This document shows, piece by piece, positions 26,783-34,438 of a stretch of 48,927 nt of DNA; positions within the stretch are counted from its first letter, which is position 1; every line of letters begins with the position of its first letter. Below the pieces are notes generated by a model. The model was not told the origin of the DNA. It saw nothing but the letters and a program-made list of their open reading frames with translations, and searched no databases. The DNA comes from a bacterium (GTDB lineage: Bacteria > Planctomycetota > Planctomycetia > Isosphaerales > Isosphaeraceae): NCBI GenBank assembly GCA_016125085.1, contig WGMM01000044.1:1-48927 (forward strand). The letters are read 5' to 3'. Both the position numbers and the translations under genes were made by a program.

Positions 26783-27509
26783 ACTCACGGTTTCGAATGG
26801 GCTGAATGCCCTGCAACGACTTTAGCGACGACTGGGGTGTCAGACGCAGGCTTGCTATACAGCTTTATTGCCTTGTTTCTTGCACGGCAAGGCGGTCTCG
26901 GATCGAGATGCAATTCGCCGGCCGGTTCTTGGCAAATTCGCTTGACTCTCACTCCCAGATGCCAATAATGAAATCGTGGAAGTTCATCAGTTGCCACAGT
27001 GCGGTTGCGTTAAGGAGCAGGTTCATGGCAGATCGAGCTGAGAGTCTGGTAATATCCGATTCCATCTTCAGAGCACTTCAATCGGATGTCATTTATATGG
27101 ACCCGCGAGGCGTGAACGTTGCAGGACTCCCTGGTCCCTTGGGCGGTGATCAGAAGGTCGAAGCTAAATGCGATGACCTGCTTCCCTCTCCGCAACGATC
27201 GTCGAAGCCCCGCAGACAACAGGATCGCAAGGGGCGGGCGGCTCTCACATCGACCGCATCTCGATCTTGAATGTCTCGACACGGGCCACTTCATCGTGGC
27301 TCATCCGTTATTGCCGCGACTCGGTACTCGAACGGTGTCGCAGCATCGAGGAGAGAAGGACAAGGATGTCCTCGATGCCACTCTCCGGGCCTTTAGGGAA
27401 TTTCATAACGGACGCACGAACTTCCCTTGCGCCCTTGGTGGATTCGCGCTACGCTGGAACTGATTGGAAGCCCGCCTTTCGCCGCATGCATGCGAAACGC
27501 GACTGCAAC

Positions 27510-27546
27510 GCCCAGGCAGGTTTCTACTTGCCGGGCTTTACATTTT
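27510..27546 (+). terminator. hairpin with T-rich tail before the ParB-like gene
   Basis: GCCC-A-GGCA (27510-27518) pairs with TGCCGGGC (27529-27536), leaving one bulged A and a 10-base loop. TTTACATTTT follows. It could end transcription from upstream or act as an attenuator in the 5' leader of the ParB-like gene, which starts 29 bases later. Confidence 0.42.
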
Positions 27547-27574
27547 GACACAGCATCATGATGTGGAGCTACGA

Positions 27575-28471
27575 ATGCGAACGATCGAGATGGAGATCGA
27601 AATCCACCCTGAGCTGGAGAGCTGCCTCCCAGCCCCTTCGGATCAGCAGCTTGAGCAGCTTCGAGAATCTCTGCGTACGGACGGCATGATCAGCGGAGTC
27701 ATCCCGTGTTCGATCGCTGAGCTACCAGGGAAACACTTCATCCTGGACGGTCACACTCGGTACCGGGAAGCGATTTCTCTCGGTATCGTTCCGATTATCG
27801 ACACGGACGGGCTCCAATTCTTCGAGACCGTCGCGCAAGCTGTCCAGTGGATCTGCAAGTTCCAGGCAGCCAGGCGGAACCTGACATCCGAGCAGTACAA
27901 CCTTCTGCTGGGCCGCTTCTACAAGGCGGTGAAAAACGACGTTGGGGCGAATCAGCATACGAGCGGGAGGGTGGATCAAATTGAACCACCCTCTTCGACG
28001 GCCGAAAAGGTCGCCGCTGAATTCGATGTGAGTCCCTCGAAGGTGAAACGGTCCTCGTCGAAAGTCGATAAGCTCGAATCGCTTGGTCTTGATGCGGCCG
28101 TGATGGACGGCTCGGTCAAGAACGCCTCGGTGTCAGTTCTCACGAAAATCGAAAAAGCGATCGCAGCCGAGCCGAAGCGTAAAGACGAGATCATTCAGGA
28201 GGCGATCGAGGCTGCCAAGGCGAATAAAGGCCGGTTGCAGGCACCGAAGCAAGCTGTGGATCCCGAACACGAGTTCGAAGACGACGAACCGGACGATCCG
28301 GCAGCCGAGCCGGCCATTGCCGAGTTTTCGGAGACGATCACGACGTTGATTCATCGGGCACGTCGCGAGTGGGACCCTGAATCCGTAGCCCAGCTCAAGA
28401 AAAACTTGCTCGACGCCTTCAAGACTCCGCTGCGGGAAATGCCACCGATCATCCCGGCAACCGTAGCCTGA
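27575..28471 (+). CDS. ParB/Srx-fold nuclease-like partition protein
   Basis: A 298-residue protein starting MRTIEMEIEIHPELESCLPA; GGAG at 27564-27567 supports the ATG, and the ATG at 27590 is an alternative. The N-terminal domain has the ParB pattern: QLEQLRESLRTDGMISGVIP, then HFILDGHTRYREAISLGI, where 'DGHTRYREA' is the CTP-binding ParB/Srx motif. A helix-turn-helix follows (TAEKVAAEFDVSPSKVKRSS), then an acidic linker (PEHEFEDDEPDDPAAEP) and a helical C-terminus. Such proteins act in plasmid partition or as regulators in mobile elements. No ParA ATPase is nearby, which is unusual for a partition system. The GTGAAAGAAG array 2.6 kb upstream could be its binding site; that is inferred. Confidence 0.82.
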   Translation: MRTIEMEIEIHPELESCLPAPSDQQLEQLRESLRTDGMISGVIPCSIAELPGKHFILDGHTRYREAISLGIVPIIDTDGLQFFETVAQAVQWICKFQAARRNLTSEQYNLLLGRFYKAVKNDVGANQHTSGRVDQIEPPSSTAEKVAAEFDVSPSKVKRSSSKVDKLESLGLDAAVMDGSVKNASVSVLTKIEKAIAAEPKRKDEIIQEAIEAAKANKGRLQAPKQAVDPEHEFEDDEPDDPAAEPAIAEFSETITTLIHRARREWDPESVAQLKKNLLDAFKTPLREMPPIIPATVA

Positions 28472-28616
28472 ATGGTCATTCGCCCGGTCGGTCATACCGG
28501 CCGACCAGGTTCCTGACCTTGAGTAGGACGGCCAGTGGTGTCATCGCCTTCCCGCAGTCGTCTGCCCGATGTCATTTCCCCGAACGCTACCCTTGTCTTG
28601 ACCACGAGGTGTCACC

Positions 28617-29069
28617 ATGTGCTGCTTGTGCGACGAGTTCTTTGACGAATGCTCCTGCTTCCCTCAGCCAGACTCCTGCGATGCCATTGCGGTGCGAGTT
28701 CGGCCTGCTGTGCAGAAACACCTCAGCCGGAATCAGATACGACGGATCGAACGCCTGCATAGCGAACTGATCGAGATCGTGCCGTTGCCGCTTCAGGACT
28801 GGATTTTCAGCATCTCGTTCGATCCGGATCCCGAGCAGTCAATCCGTAGCGACGAACTCGTTCTCAGCGTTTTTCAGCAGATTGCTGCCAGGACGGAACT
28901 GAATCTCGAAAAGAAGCGCGATCTATACGAACACATCGGCTTGATCGCACAGGGCCACCATTGCGTCGATCCGCAGAAGGATATCTCTGCTGCCCTGCCC
29001 GACTCCGCGACCATCGCGGCAATGTGCCGCCAGGCTCGTGAGACCTTCGCCGTTTCGAGCGACGCGTGA
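28617..29069 (+). CDS. hypothetical protein with Cys-rich N-terminus
   Basis: A 150-residue protein starting MCCLCDEFFDECSCFPQPDS. The cluster CCxxC...CxC (Cys 2, 3, 5, 12, 14) could bind a metal. The rest is helical (VQKHLSRNQIRRIERLHSEL, LNLEKKRDLYEHIGLIAQGH). No family was recognised. GAGGTG lies 8 bases before the ATG at 28617. Its position, 145 bases after the ParB-like gene on the same strand, suggests the same operon; the gap has a weak hairpin (GGTCGG/CCGACC near 28485-28506). Confidence 0.55.
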   Translation: MCCLCDEFFDECSCFPQPDSCDAIAVRVRPAVQKHLSRNQIRRIERLHSELIEIVPLPLQDWIFSISFDPDPEQSIRSDELVLSVFQQIAARTELNLEKKRDLYEHIGLIAQGHHCVDPQKDISAALPDSATIAAMCRQARETFAVSSDA

Positions 29070-29493
29070 TGTGTTTCGTGCCCGTTCTGGATTCGCAGAG
29101 AGGGCTCTCCGAACTTCTGCCGGTCGATACGGAGATCGATCGGCGGGTCGGGTCCGAAATGATCAACATCGATGAATCACGCAACTCTTCCTGAATGCAA
29201 TTCCCAGGATCGGAGATCGCGACCATGGAATTGGAATTGATCCAGACACCGCCGATGTTGTCTCGTTAAAGGGCGAAGGCTCAGTGGCCGCAACAGGGTG
29301 GCACATGGACAGGACGATTTTCACCACTACTTTCGAATTCCATTCGGTCCCCGCTTATATCGCGTGAAGAAATCATACTTGGAATTCAAAATTCGGGGGC
29401 AAAGCCCTTGATCTTGGCGATCAGTCGCATATGATTTGGGTGCAGGTGGCTATTTCAACTCAGCCACCTTTTCACTAGCATCTGGAGGTTGTT
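29070..29493. other. non-coding stretch with leader hairpin
   Basis: No supported gene. It ends with the perfect hairpin described at 29444 and the ribosome binding site GGAGG at 29484-29488. Confidence 0.4.
29444..29473 (+). terminator. terminator or attenuator in front of a small gene
   Basis: AGGTGGCT (29444-29451) pairs perfectly with AGCCACCT (29462-29469), with a 10-base loop, and TTTTC follows. This is a good intrinsic terminator shape. It stops only 15 bases before the ribosome binding site of the next gene, so it may act as a leader attenuator rather than a gene-end terminator. Confidence 0.6.
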
Positions 29494-29757
29494 TTGCAAG
29501 ACTCCCCTCGTCCTCAAGTTCTGGTGGATCCCTATGAAAGGGCGTGCCGTGCTTATTTCGACCGTGCGAAATTGGCAGGCTATGCCCATGTCGATCAGCC
29601 GTCAGAATCCATGAGCGGTGAAGAGACGATCGAAGGCAAAACCTATTTCGTCCTTCGGAACAGTCGTGGACCTCTCGATATCTTCGAGATCGGTACCGAT
29701 GGGCGTCTCTGGCATAAACCGGATTTCGATCTCGACAGCCTCGAAGCGAGTGGCTGA
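29494..29757 (+). CDS. small hypothetical protein
   Basis: An 87-residue protein. TTG at 29494 is taken as start because GGAGG at 29484-29488 lies at the right distance. The sequence (VDPYERACRAYFDRAKLAGY, GKTYFVLRNSRGPLDIFEIG, GRLWHKPDF) has an alternating beta-strand look in its second half, as in small DNA- or ligand-binding proteins. No family was recognised. It is bracketed by a terminator-like hairpin upstream and a strong terminator downstream, so it is a separate transcript unit of the plasmid-like element. Confidence 0.6.
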   Translation: MQDSPRPQVLVDPYERACRAYFDRAKLAGYAHVDQPSESMSGEETIEGKTYFVLRNSRGPLDIFEIGTDGRLWHKPDFDLDSLEASG

Positions 29758-30450
29758 ATCAAGGTCGTATTTCGGCGATCAGAGCCATGCTCGACATGAT
29801 CGCCGAACGAGGTCGTCCTGGATTTGCGGTTCGATGTGAAAAGACAAACTGGCACGAAGTGTCGCTTCATCTGGCTTGTTAAAAACGACTGACGTGGTGT
29901 GGATCCCGTCGAACCGATAAGCAGGGCGGCACGATGCCGCCCTGCTGCTTTTCATGCTCATCACCTTCTTCCGGATGTTGGCGTCCAGAGCGGATTGCCG
30001 AGTGTGCCCGGCTTGCCCGTCGACATCATGATGCCAACCTCCGTGCTGTAGCTTACGGTCTTTTCGTAATTCGTCATGAGGTCGGGGACGCCTGCTCATC
30101 ATCTTTGCCAGGCCCCCTCCTGTCACTCAAACAACTGAGGAGCAAGGGAGCGAAGACTAATCGCCTCGAACCCGGGATTCGTTGACGCCGGTGGCCTTAT
30201 TCTGCATGGCGGAGAACATGCCGTCAGTTAGACTGACGCCAGGCCGAACATTCCCCGGTTGCCGAGAATGCGGGATCGGGAGAATACCATCCGGCTGCCG
30301 GACGATAATCCAGCAGCCATCCTGGGGTACCGAAACGGGCTGGACCTGGTGACGAGTTTGCCCTCTTCACTATCGAACATGACCTCAGTCACCCTGTTCG
30401 GTCGCGGTCAGCGAACGGTTGGAAGTGCCTCACGACTTCTGTCTGGCCTG
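29758..30450. other. non-coding stretch
   Basis: About 690 bases with the strong terminator at 29921. No gene is supported. Towards 30450 it meets the 3' end of the sulfatase remnant on the other strand, so transcription converges here. Confidence 0.4.
29921..29952 (+). terminator. strong rho-independent terminator
   Basis: GCAGGGCGGC (29921-29930) pairs perfectly with GCCGCCCTGC (29936-29945) around ACGAT, followed by TGCTTTTC. It is the best terminator in the window. It lies 164 bases after the small gene at 29494 and probably ends the plasmid-like gene run. Confidence 0.75.
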
Positions 30451-32067
30451 TTACTTCTTCGCGGCGTTCTTCTTTTTCGCGGCGGCTTTGCCGGGCTCTT
30501 CGATCAGGATCGCGTTCGCGCGGCGGGCTCAGGCATCCCACTTGCCGGCAAGCTCGCGAACCAGTGCCGGGCGGTCGGCAGCGAGGTCGTGGCGTTCCGT
30601 GCGGTCGGCTTTCAGGTCATAAAGTTCCCAGGCACCGTTTCGTCCCAGACGCACCAGCTTCATGTCGCCTACACGGACGGCGGCGTTGCCCTCATGCTCC
30701 CAGAAGAGTGCTTCCCGTTCGATCGGGTGATTCGCGAAAGCCGGAACGAGACTCCGGCCTTCCATCGGCAGGATGGGCTTGCCGCCGAATTCGGCCGGAT
30801 AGGTGGCTGCACCGACATCCACGCAGGTGGCCATGATGTCGATCAGGGGCGCGGGCTGGGATCGCAGTTCACCGCGTGCGGAGATTCCTTTGGGCCAGTG
30901 GGCGATCAGGGGCGTGGCGATGCCTCCTTCGTGGTTGAAGTGCTTGTACCGGCGAAACGGCGTGTTCTGCAGGAATGCTCACGACTCGCCGCAGAACCAG
31001 TCCGAATCGGCCTTCGTCGGGTCGCCCACGGTGCGACCGTTGGGGCCCGCCTCGGCATTGCCGCCGTTGTCGCTCATGAACAGGATCAGGGTGTTATCGA
31101 GAACGCCACGGCTTTCGAGGCCCTGCACGAGATCGCCGATGGCGCGATCCATGCGGCTTACGCAGGCGGAATAAGTCGCCATGATGTGGTCGAACCGGTC
31201 CTGGTCGTCGGCGGCGAGTTCGTTCCATTCGCGAATGACGGGTGGGCGATTCGCCGGTTCCCAGGCCTTGTCGACAATTCCGAGTTCGACCTGGCGGGCG
31301 TGGCGTTTCTTCCGCAGGGCATCCCAGCCTTCACCGTATTTACCGCGAAACGGCTCAATCGCGTCGGCCGGTGCCTGAAGCGGGAAGTGGGGCGCATTGT
31401 GTGCCAGGTACAGAAAGAACGGCTTGCCGGCTTCGCGGGCTTCGTCCACGAATTTCAGGCCGAAGGTCGTCCACAGGTCGGATGAGTACCAGTCTTTCGG
31501 CAGACAGGGATCGTCTATGGTGAGCGATTCGCCGTCGAGGAAGAGTTTCGCGTTTTTCGATCCGGGGAAATAGAACCCGCCCGCGGCCGCGCTCAGACTG
31601 CGGTCGAACCCCCTGCCCCATGGTGTCACGCCGTGGTTCTGACCGACGTGCCACTTGCCTGCCATCGCCGTGAAATAACCGGCCGGTTTCAGGACTTCCG
31701 CGAAGGTCAAGCACTTGTCGTTGAGGCGGCCCCGAAAACCGGGCTGGTTTTTGTCCTCGGTCATGTGGCCGACACCCGTCTGGTGCGAATAAAGGCCCGT
31801 CAGCAGGGCGGCCCGGGTCGGACAGCAGCGTCCGGTGTTGTAGAACGGAGTGAACCGCAGCCTTTCGGCCGCGAGTCGGTCGATGTTCGACGTCTGAGCT
31901 TCCGTATTGCCGAAGCACGAAAAGTCTCCCAAGCCTATGTCTTTGATGAGGACGATAAAGACGTTCGTAAGCGGACCTCGGCTTCGGGAATCAATCAGTC
32001 CGGAACGGAACGGGAAGATTGTCAGAACTAACAAAATCGCGGGCAGTGATAGGGGCAAGCCCAACAA
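30451..32067 (-). pseudogene. arylsulfatase-family gene with two in-frame TGA codons
   Basis: On the minus strand one frame of about 538 codons is open from 32067 to the TAA at 30451-30453, except for TGA at 30979-30981 and 30529-30531. The sulfatase core is clear: CCPTRAALLTG (the formylglycine Cys in CxPxR), MAGKWHVGQ, FFLYLAHNAPHFPLQAP and FMSDNGGNAE. After the first TGA the same frame continues AFLQNTPFRRYKHFNHEGGI, then ATPLIAHWPKG. After the second it reads ARRANAILIEEPGKAAAKKK. Both TGA codons stand where sulfatases of this type usually have Trp (GES-W-AFLQNTPF, KWDA-W-ARRA). The metal site LADD is changed to LIKD. It is most likely a decaying gene, with TGG to TGA transitions. Confidence 0.8.
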
Positions 32068-32552
32068 CTGTCCATGTCGGACAGGATGAGGGAGACGATA
32101 AGCTCACGATTTCGACCGAAACCGGTGCATGGGACTTATGAAGCGGAACACACCACAGAACATGATCAGCAGGACGCCGATGGGCGTGCGGCATCGATAG
32201 AAATCGCTATTACTTATGGCAAGTGCGGCGGCACCTGAATCCGATCTAAAAACTAGTTTTTGGATTGCCGATTCCGACCTGTCCGCGAGTTCGATCACCA
32301 TCTTTCGCGCCTGGCCCTGACGCTCGCTTCGCCACCTCTCGACTCGTCGGACTGGCCGGTCATGATCCGCGTGGCCCCAACTGCGTAAGGGGCGAATCGA
32401 GTGATTCGTATCGAGACGTGCCAGTATTTTATCTGGCGCAGTGGCAGTGTCAATCGTTACGCTCGTTGGCATTGCCTGGTCCCATCCTTGCTTCGCGTGC
32501 CGGCTCCTTGGTCTCTGGCAGCGTGATCCGTAAGGCAGTCGAACACCCAACT
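32068..32552. other. non-coding stretch with palindrome copy C
   Basis: Nothing gene-like is supported on either strand. It lies between the 5' end of the sulfatase remnant and the 3' end of the DUF1552 remnant and contains the palindrome at 32244-32265. Confidence 0.4.
32244..32265. repeat. 22-bp palindrome, copy C
   Basis: Arms ATCTAAAAAC and GTTTTTGGAT around TA, with one mismatch (T for C) in the left arm. It lies about 290 bases beyond the lost stop of the DUF1552 remnant, much as copy D lies about 290 bases beyond the other DUF1552 tail. Confidence 0.7.
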
Positions 32553-33190
32553 CACTAACCCAGCGAACGCCAGCCCTACCAGAGTTCCGCTCAATTTCGA
32601 GAACCGGTCCGGTTTGAGGCCTGGACACTGGAGCATACTTTTGTGACGGTTGCGCAGGTGGAGGTGGTTCCTGGGAGTCGAAGGTCAGGTGCTGGCCCTG
32701 ACAGAAGCCACCACCGACAGTAGCGCCGGCGGGTTGCGCACGTTGTGGCTGCTGGCGTCTTCCAAGTTGCTGCTGAGGAACACCGTCGAGATGGCGATTA
32801 GGTCCGACGAGTCCTCGTGGTTGTGCTTCAGCTTCGCCAGGAATTCGCCGACGGTTTTGATCGTTTCCGCCTCGATGATCTTGAACTGGACGAGCTTGCC
32901 CGGATCCTTGCCATGATTCCACAGGTCGTGGTGCCCGAGCGAAATGCCCTGGATCGGATGCTCGTTGGTCGAACCGGTCAGAATGATGATCACAAGCAGT
33001 ATCGAGTCGGTATTAAGAGCCAGATGCGTGAGGTCGAACATCAGTTGGGCCCGGCCAAGAATGTTGGCGGCATTGGCGATATCCTTCGGCGGTTCGACTT
33101 TCACCTTGGGCTTCGGGTTTTTGGTCCAGGCTTCGTCGCTTGCCATAAGCTGTTCCAGCTCGCGGACACTGGTTGTCTTGCCCTCGGTTA
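32553..33190 (-). pseudogene. DUF1552 protein, C-terminal remnant
   Basis: The minus strand from about 33190 reads TTSVRELEQLMASDEAWTKN, then LGRAQLMFDLTHLALNTDS, then GHHDLWNHGKDPGKLVQFKI and TVGEFLAKLKHNHED. This is the C-terminal half of the planctomycete DUF1552 family ('RAQLMFDLQ.LAFQTD...GHH.L.HHG.DPEK...FH..Q.AY.LEKLK'). After about 32700 the frame breaks; the tail continues in another frame as LKPDRFSKLSGTLVGLAFAG, where the usual TAA stop is TTA. The 5' half is missing, and an IS3-type orfA starts 80 bases beyond the break, so insertion or deletion by that element probably truncated it. It is not functional. Confidence 0.65.
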
Positions 33191-33268
33191 TCCGGACTCG
33201 TTTAGTGTGAGACTCGCATCGTTCGGGGTAGATTGGAATGCCCCCCTTGATGCGAAAGACTTTTTCTC

Positions 33269-33595
33269 ATGGCCAAGGTCTCCGAATTCTCTCCCAAGCA
33301 TCGCTCCCAAGAAGTGCTGGCTCTGATTCGTCGCGAAGAGCCAGGCTCTGTTCTTGCCCGCCGGTTCGGCGTTTCCGAGCCGACGCGCTACCGCTGGCGC
33401 GATGAGTTTCCCGCCAATGGAAAAGCCGCTTTGGCCACTCGCAAATCGGCTGGGCAACCCAAGGCCAGACATATCTACGAACGTGAACGGATCATCGGCG
33501 ATCTGACCATCGCATATCTTGTAGCCGCAACTTTTGCTGGTGATTCGCAATCGGACCAGCTCTCTGGCGTCGTCTTGGAGATTCCCGTAAATTAG
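33269..33595 (+). pseudogene. IS3-type transposase OrfA fragment
   Basis: MAKVSEFSPKHRSQEVLALI, then RREEPGSVLARRFGVSEPTR and YRWRDEF form the helix-turn-helix part of a small OrfA protein. After ERIIGDLTIAY the reading changes to unrelated sequence (LVAATFAGDSQSDQLSG). The usual LKKTF-type leucine zipper end and any orfB with the DDE domain are absent. It is a remnant next to the truncated DUF1552 gene. The segment 33178-33240 before it may hold the element's left end, but no clear inverted repeat partner was found. Confidence 0.65.
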
Positions 33596-33760
33596 AACCC
33601 TAATCCGTGCGCATCAGATCTCGGAAATTCAAAACAGATCTACGCCTGATCCCGTGCATTGACCGGAAGCCATAGTCTAACGTGGGCGTAGCGTTCTTCC
33701 GTTTCCGAAAGATGTCCGGTCAGTAAAGTTCGATATCGTCAAGCGAATAGGTCCAAGTGC

Positions 33761-34342
33761 ATGAGCGATGTGACGCGCGTCCTCTCAACGATTGAGCATG
33801 GTGATGACCAGGCAGGCGATCGCCTACTGCCGCTCGTCTACTGTGAACTTCGAGAGCTTGCCCGTCAGCGGCTCGCCAGGGAAAAACCGGGGCAGACGCT
33901 TCAGGCTACCGCACTTGTTCACGAAGCGTATCTCCGCCTCCTTGGGCCTGAAGGCCAAAGTATTGACTGGACCAACCGCGCTCACTTCTTCTCCGCCGCG
34001 GCCGAGGCCATGCGCCGGATCCTCATCGAAAACGCCCGCCGCAAAAGAGCCGACAAGTACGGCGGCCAGCTTCAGCGACAGAATTTCGAAGCTTTCGACA
34101 TCGCCGCACCGGCTCTCTCCGACGACATCCTCGCCCTCGACGACGCCCTGGCGAAGCTCGAAGTCGAAGACCCGGTCAAGGCCCAGCTCGTGAAGCTCCG
34201 ATACTTCGCCGGGATGACCGAAACCGAAGCCGCCGACATCCTCGGCATTTCCCTTACGACGGCTCAGCGCCATTGGCGTTACGCCAGGGTTCGGATGCTG
34301 AAATGGCTGAAAAACGCCGACGAAGTCGATGAAATATCCTGA
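33761..34342 (+). CDS. ECF-type RNA polymerase sigma factor (TIGR02999-like), second copy
   Basis: A 193-residue sigma factor, clearly paralogous to the one at 13157. Region 2 shows LLPLVYCELRELARQRLARE and TALVHEAYLRLLGPEGQSID; a conserved linker NARRKRADKYGGQLQR follows. Region 4 is MTETEAADILGISLTTAQRH with WRYARVRMLKWL. The ATG at 33761 gives a natural N-terminus (MSDVTRVLSTIEHGDDQAGD), with only a weak AGG upstream. It lies 96 bases before its own WD40 kinase, the same arrangement and nearly the same spacing as the first locus. Confidence 0.93.
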   Translation: MSDVTRVLSTIEHGDDQAGDRLLPLVYCELRELARQRLAREKPGQTLQATALVHEAYLRLLGPEGQSIDWTNRAHFFSAAAEAMRRILIENARRKRADKYGGQLQRQNFEAFDIAAPALSDDILALDDALAKLEVEDPVKAQLVKLRYFAGMTETEAADILGISLTTAQRHWRYARVRMLKWLKNADEVDEIS

Positions 34343-34438
34343 ATTCCGCAAAATCGCTGGTGTTATTGGCCTTCGGATTTCGCATGAGCTTTCGGAAGGT
34401 TTCGATGAAGGAACCCGCGAAGTCAGAAGGTATCAGCC

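Larger units (their letters stand above)
26395..27574. other. long stretch without a supported gene
   Basis: About 1.2 kb with short open frames on both strands (for example around 26441-26722 and 27119-27463), none with a family pattern, a good ribosome binding site or protein-like composition. It contains the imperfect palindrome copy at 26765-26782. A GGTTCGAAACC string at 26740-26750 resembles a tRNA T-arm, but no tRNA body fits. The end of the region has a small terminator-like hairpin before the ParB-like gene. Confidence 0.4.

Noticed and set aside
30979..30981. Selenocysteine or genome-wide UGA=Trp recoding in the sulfatase
   Set aside because: The expected residue is Trp, not Cys, so selenocysteine is out; other genes in the window use TGA as stop and TGG for Trp, so the genetic code is standard. 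Only local read-through remains possible.
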